Notes under the pieces: model-generated
Databases searched by the model: none
The model's input: the letters and a program-made list of their open reading frames with translations, nothing else
Told to the model about the DNA's origin: nothing
Source of the DNA: Holothuria scabra
Taxonomy: Eukaryota; Echinodermata; Holothuroidea; Aspidochirotida; Holothuriidae
Direction: 5' to 3'
NCBI GenBank assembly: GCA_037179385.1
Contig: CM074179.1
Coordinates: 71,385,683-71,449,682 of the forward strand
DNA: 64,000 nucleotides
Shown: one piece after another, positions 60,554 to 64,000 of the stretch
How positions within the stretch are numbered: the stretch's first letter is position 1
Layout: every line of letters starts with the position of its first letter
Made by a program: the position numbers and the translations under genes

Positions 60554-60886
60554 CTTATCCAGTAATTAATGGAAACTTCCGTCAGGAACTCGTTTGTTTA
60601 TATGTTCAGATGGAAGGTCACTTAACATGCTTCAGGGATAATGTTGGTGCTGATACTAGACTCAGTTGGGACATTCTTGACCCAGCCTGGAATGGCAAAA
60701 TATCATACCAAAGCCAATCACTAATCTTGAATAACCAGGATGGCACAATTAACATAAACCAAACATTTGATTACACCATTCATGACTCCACCTTGGACAG
60801 AATCATGCTGGAGTGTAGAGTTAGTGAACCTGATTCTATTGAAAATCCATATTATTCAACTGTCATATTACTCATTGATGACGGTG
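60554..60886 (+). CDS. E7: Ig-like domain exon, phase 1-1
   Basis: Exon of 333 bp (111 codons) with acceptor AAAAATTGCAG ending at 60553 and donor GTGAGT at 60887. Phase 1 at both ends. Core residues are Cys26 (L-T-C), Trp39 (L-S-W) and Cys88 (L-E-C). The glycosylation site N69-Q-T is kept, as is the N-G motif at 6-7. It has an extra cysteine at residue 15 (L-V-C-L), not found in E2-E5, which could form an additional disulfide or an inter-chain bond. It shares with E3-E5 the stretch N-Q-T-F-D-Y and I-H-D but is clearly diverged elsewhere, so it predates the recent amplification. Upstream lies a 251-bp palindrome. The open frame extends some 12 codons into the upstream intron, without support as coding. 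Confidence 0.82.
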
Positions 60887-61139
60887 GTGAGTACCTTAAT
60901 ATTTTTCATTGTTCTCTCCTTTCCACTGCCTTACTTTTCATGTTGGACCTTTTTATCATACTGTAGCAGCAGATAAATTTTTCAAGGAATGCTTAATTTG
61001 ATACGTGAAATTTCAGTAAGCGTACGTAGCGCATACTTTTTTCTGACTTCTCAACATTTAATTTTCCTTTTCTTTAGAGGGTAGTTGTATTGATTTGTTT
61101 ACCCACAATTATCTAAAGGGTAATTATAGTAAGGGATTG
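60887..61139. other. Intron start after E7
   Basis: Begins with the donor GTGAGTACC. No other feature is visible. No transmembrane or terminal exon could be recognised between here and the end of the window. Confidence 0.5.
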
Positions 61140-61968
61140 AGCCTGGATATGTGCTATGTTTGTGTGTGTTTGCGTGTTGTGGGCTCCCACTGATGCTTTT
61201 AATACATCAGGATCTACAGGTAGGGCTTGCATTCCACTGTAAAAAGGGCTCGTATACACAAAGGTGACAGGTTAGCAAACAAAGCTTTGATGGGTCTTTG
61301 TTGTCTATGACATGGCCAGTCAGGATAAGGTGTGTGTGTGTATGTCTGTGACACTACAGTAGCTTGGGTACACTACAGTATGACAAGGGAAAGTTGGAAT
61401 GGAATGAAATGTAGTACATAGAACCTCCATAGTTATAAGGTGTGCCCCAGTGTTTTTGGTAGAGGTCCAAGGTCATTTGGGGGTCACCAGGGGTCAAACA
61501 CTAAAGAGGCTTAATAAAGACAGTTTCTCAGTGTACAATAGGAAGCTTTAGATTGATTTCTTATTTGTATTTAGATATGTCATACTGCACGGATGAATCA
61601 CTGAATTCTGTAATTTTTGGTGGAAGTGGAAGGTCATTTTGGGTCCACCATTGGTCAAACACTGGAACCTTAGAATAATATTCCAGCATAGTATGTGGTA
61701 TGTAGAAGTGGTTTGTCAAGAAAAGGAATGTTCATGTTTTTGGTGGAGGTCAGAGGTCATTTGGGGCCACTAGAGATCAAACATCTAAAACGTTGCAAAC
61801 ACAGTATCTCAAGTCAAGGAAGAGCTCTTGGATAGATTTCATATTTGATATGTGGAAGTTTTAAGGCAGAAAGAAGATTTGTGTCATTTGTGTTGGAGGT
61901 CTGAGGTCATCTGGGGTCAGCTGCAGTCAAACACTGAAAATGTTGTAAACAAAAAAACATTAGTTTTT
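61140..61968 (+). repeat. Old, degenerate AGGTCA-type array
   Basis: A GT-rich start (61160-61175 and 61330-61345) is followed by four or five diverged monomers with AGGTCATTTGGGG and TCAAACACT motifs. It has no clear 5' or 3' termini of the three types. Divergence between monomers is much greater than in the neighbouring element, which begins at its right edge, suggesting nested insertion. Confidence 0.6.
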
Positions 61969-63497
61969 GATTCCTTGCCGAAGGCAGGCAAGGAATCTAT
62001 GCGATGGTGATGTCGTGTGTATGTGTGTGTGAGCTTGTAAACGATACCTTGCCAGGTACAGGCCGCTCAGGAGAGCTGAAGCCTCGCACGTCTTTCCTCA
62101 CGCGGAGCTCGTAACTGGCTTAGCTACCCGAAAATTCCGACACTGCAATGAGCTCTGTCACGTGATATGCAAGAGCCCGCCCTCGCTCGCGGCATTCACT
62201 TGCCGTGTGACATAAACGGCTAAAGGGGAATTCCAACCATTTCCTTACGGGGAACAGTTCCGTGTACCCCGTAAGGCATTGAATACGGGTATGCCCTGTG
62301 TGTGTGTGTGTGTGTATGTGACGCTTTGGCTTGTAAACATGATATGTCAAGAAGGGTAAGTGTGACTAACCTCATATTTGGTGTGTGCGTTGGTCATATC
62401 GAGTAGATGATCCCTATTGTTTTTGGTGGAGATCAAAGGTCATTTGGGGTCACGAGAGGTCAAAAGGTCAAAACCTTGTAAACACGATATCTCGAGAATG
62501 AAAAGGGACTGTGCTCATATTTGGTGAGTGTGTTGGCCATATTGAGTAGATGATCCCTATTGTTTTTGGTGGAGGTCAAGGTCATTTGGGGTCATGAGAG
62601 GTCAAAAGGTCAAAACTTCGCAAACATGATATCTCAAGAACGGTACATGTGACTGTGCTCATATTTGGTGTGTGGGTTGGTCATATTGATTACGTAATCC
62701 CTATTGATTTTCGTGGAGGTCAAAGGTCATTTAGGGTCACGAGAGGTCAATAGGTAAATTCCTTAGAAATTGCTTGTAAACACGGTATCTCAAGAAGAGT
62801 AAGTGTGACTAATCTCATATTCGGTGTGTGCATTGGCCATATTGAGTAGATGATGCCTATTGTTCTTGGTGGAGGTCAAAGATGATTTGGGGTCACAAGA
62901 GGTCAAGAGGTCAAAACTTCGTAAACAAGATATCTCGAGAACGGTACAGGTGACTGTGCTCATATTTGGCGAGTGTGTTGGACATATTGAGTAGATTATC
63001 CCTATTGTTTTTGGTGGAGGTCAAAGGTCATTTGGGGTCATGAGAGGTCAAAAGGTCAAAACTTTGTAAACACGATATCTCAAGAACGGTACATGTGACT
63101 GTGCTCATATTTAGTGTGTGGATTGGTCATATTGAGTAGATGATCCCTATTGATTTTCCCAAAGGTCAAAATTCATTTGGAGTCAGCATGTTCTAAGTCT
63201 GACAAGCTTTCCTGCATAGTCTTTCAAGAAAGGTCACTTGTAGGGTCCTGTAACTTGTCATGTAGATTTCACATAGTGAATACATGGCCCCAGAAGTTTT
63301 TGGTGGAGGTCAAATGTCATTTGGGTTCACAACAGGCAAGGGGGATCTCAATGTAGGAAGATTGAATGCCTTGCATGTGTACTTTGTGGGCACATTATGG
63401 AGCCCTGTTAATTGAAAAACATTGCAAAGCAATGTCAATGTGAAAAAAGGCCTTACATTTCAGCGGCAAGGAATCACTAAGCCTTTGGGCTTTCTGG
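61969..63497 (+). mobile_element. Helentron-like type A element with block X, complete
   Basis: GATTCCTTGCC hairpin, TATGCGATGGTGATG, GT run, block X (62040-62300), second GT run (62298-62318), then monomers to about 63330. The subterminal GGCAAGGAATC is at about 63465, then a hairpin (AGCCTTTGGGCT, one mismatch) and CTGG at 63494-63497. The distal 400 bp are nearly identical to the distal part of 49207-51239, for example the ATGTAGGAAGATTG segment. Confidence 0.85.
62040..62300 (+). repeat. GC-rich cargo block X, copy 3
   Basis: Same landmarks as copies 1 and 2 (GAGCTGAAGCCTCGCACG, CACGTGATATGCAAGAGCC, CCTTACGGGGAACAGTTC), with a short deletion near 62098. It lies between two GT runs. Confidence 0.75.
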
Positions 63498-64000
63498 TTC
63501 TTAAGTTGGAAACTTCCCTTACAAAAAAGGTGCGTCCACCTGTGTCTGCACCATGTGTGATCACGCGTGGAAAAACAGGAAATCACGCATGTTCTTGGGT
63601 GGCAAACCTGCGTTTCCTTGCCTTTAATATCAAGCCACAGGTTTTGTTGAAAAAAAACTTTGTTAACCGTAGTTTTAATCACCATACGTTTTGCACATAA
63701 AACCTGTGTCAAACCTGTGTCAGATGATCAACCTGCATCAATGTCAAGGGAAAACACAAGTTTTCATGCAAAAACCTGTGATAACCCCTGGGAAAAACAT
63801 GTGAAAACCTACAGATTTGGAACTAATTAATTGCCTCACCTTTTTTTGTAAGGGTTAGAAGATGAAGTCAACAGTCATTACCAACAACTTTGAAGGTCAT
63901 ACAGAGGTCACCAGAGTACAGGCAATCTTCATATAACTACAGAAGCTAAAACTTAAAAATTACACAGTAATGGCTCAGTGTAATTGTTTATCAAAATCTT
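63498..64000. other. Unassigned end of window
   Basis: Several dispersed AACCTGTG/CACAGGTT words give a loosely repetitive look, similar in vocabulary to 58480-58560. No exon recognised. Confidence 0.35.

Overview
This window looks like an AT-rich, transposon-dense stretch of an animal genome. It has small coding exons with GT/AG borders, very long introns, many GT microsatellites and many MITE-like repeats. There is no operon structure and no rRNA or tRNA gene that I can recognise. The repeat style (arrays of AGGTCA-type monomers, short-terminus elements) suggests a marine invertebrate deuterostome, perhaps an echinoderm, but this is an inference and nothing in the window proves it.

Coding content. 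I can support only one gene family: seven + strand copies of an exon encoding an immunoglobulin-like domain of about 108-115 residues (E1 2388-2732, E2 17867-18190, E3 18428-18757, E4 43963-44292, E5 48327-48656, broken E6 55049-55240, E7 60554-60886). Every intact copy is flanked by an AG acceptor and a GT donor, is a multiple of three long, and has phase-1 introns on both sides. The copies can therefore be joined, skipped or swapped without changing frame. They are most simply read as the middle of one multi-Ig gene or receptor-like locus. The first exon, signal peptide, membrane segment and 3' end are not in view.

Duplication history. E3, E4 and E5 are almost identical (6-10 substitutions in 330 bp), and their introns are paralogous. 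After removal of inserted elements, 42681-45199 and 45200-51572 are two tandem units of about 2.3-2.5 kb (upstream block, Ig exon, downstream block R). A third, decayed unit runs from 51573 to about 55335. A partial unit lies at 18428-22270 around E3.

Mobile elements. Most of the remaining sequence is repeats. The commonest type has three terminal variants (A: GATTCCTTGCC; B: GGTTCCTTG; C: GGTTTCGATG) with one architecture: a 5' inverted-repeat hairpin followed by TATGC, a GT microsatellite, tandem monomers rich in AGGTCA half-sites, then a subterminal copy of the 5' terminus in inverse orientation and a short 3' hairpin. This asymmetric inverted-repeat layout matches what is known of Helentron/Helitron2-type non-autonomous elements. 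Several insertions have an unoccupied paralogous site in the same window, which fixes their ends. Others present are two hAT-like elements with 8-bp target duplications (20689-22018, 31517-32841), a 6.8-kb Harbinger-like element with 40-bp inverted termini and TAA duplications (29080-35917), a 1.2-kb palindromic element (51664-52882), a 0.8-kb element with hairpin repeats (53316-54102), a fold-back structure (25418-26455) and smaller MITE-like palindromes. A 2.49-kb tandem duplication (33926-36418 and 36419-38899) copies the right end of the Harbinger-like element.

Reading the window as a whole: an Ig-domain exon cassette was amplified in tandem, and the copies were then filled by rolling-circle-type and cut-and-paste elements. 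Whether the exons are used together, used alternatively or are partly dead cannot be decided from the DNA alone.
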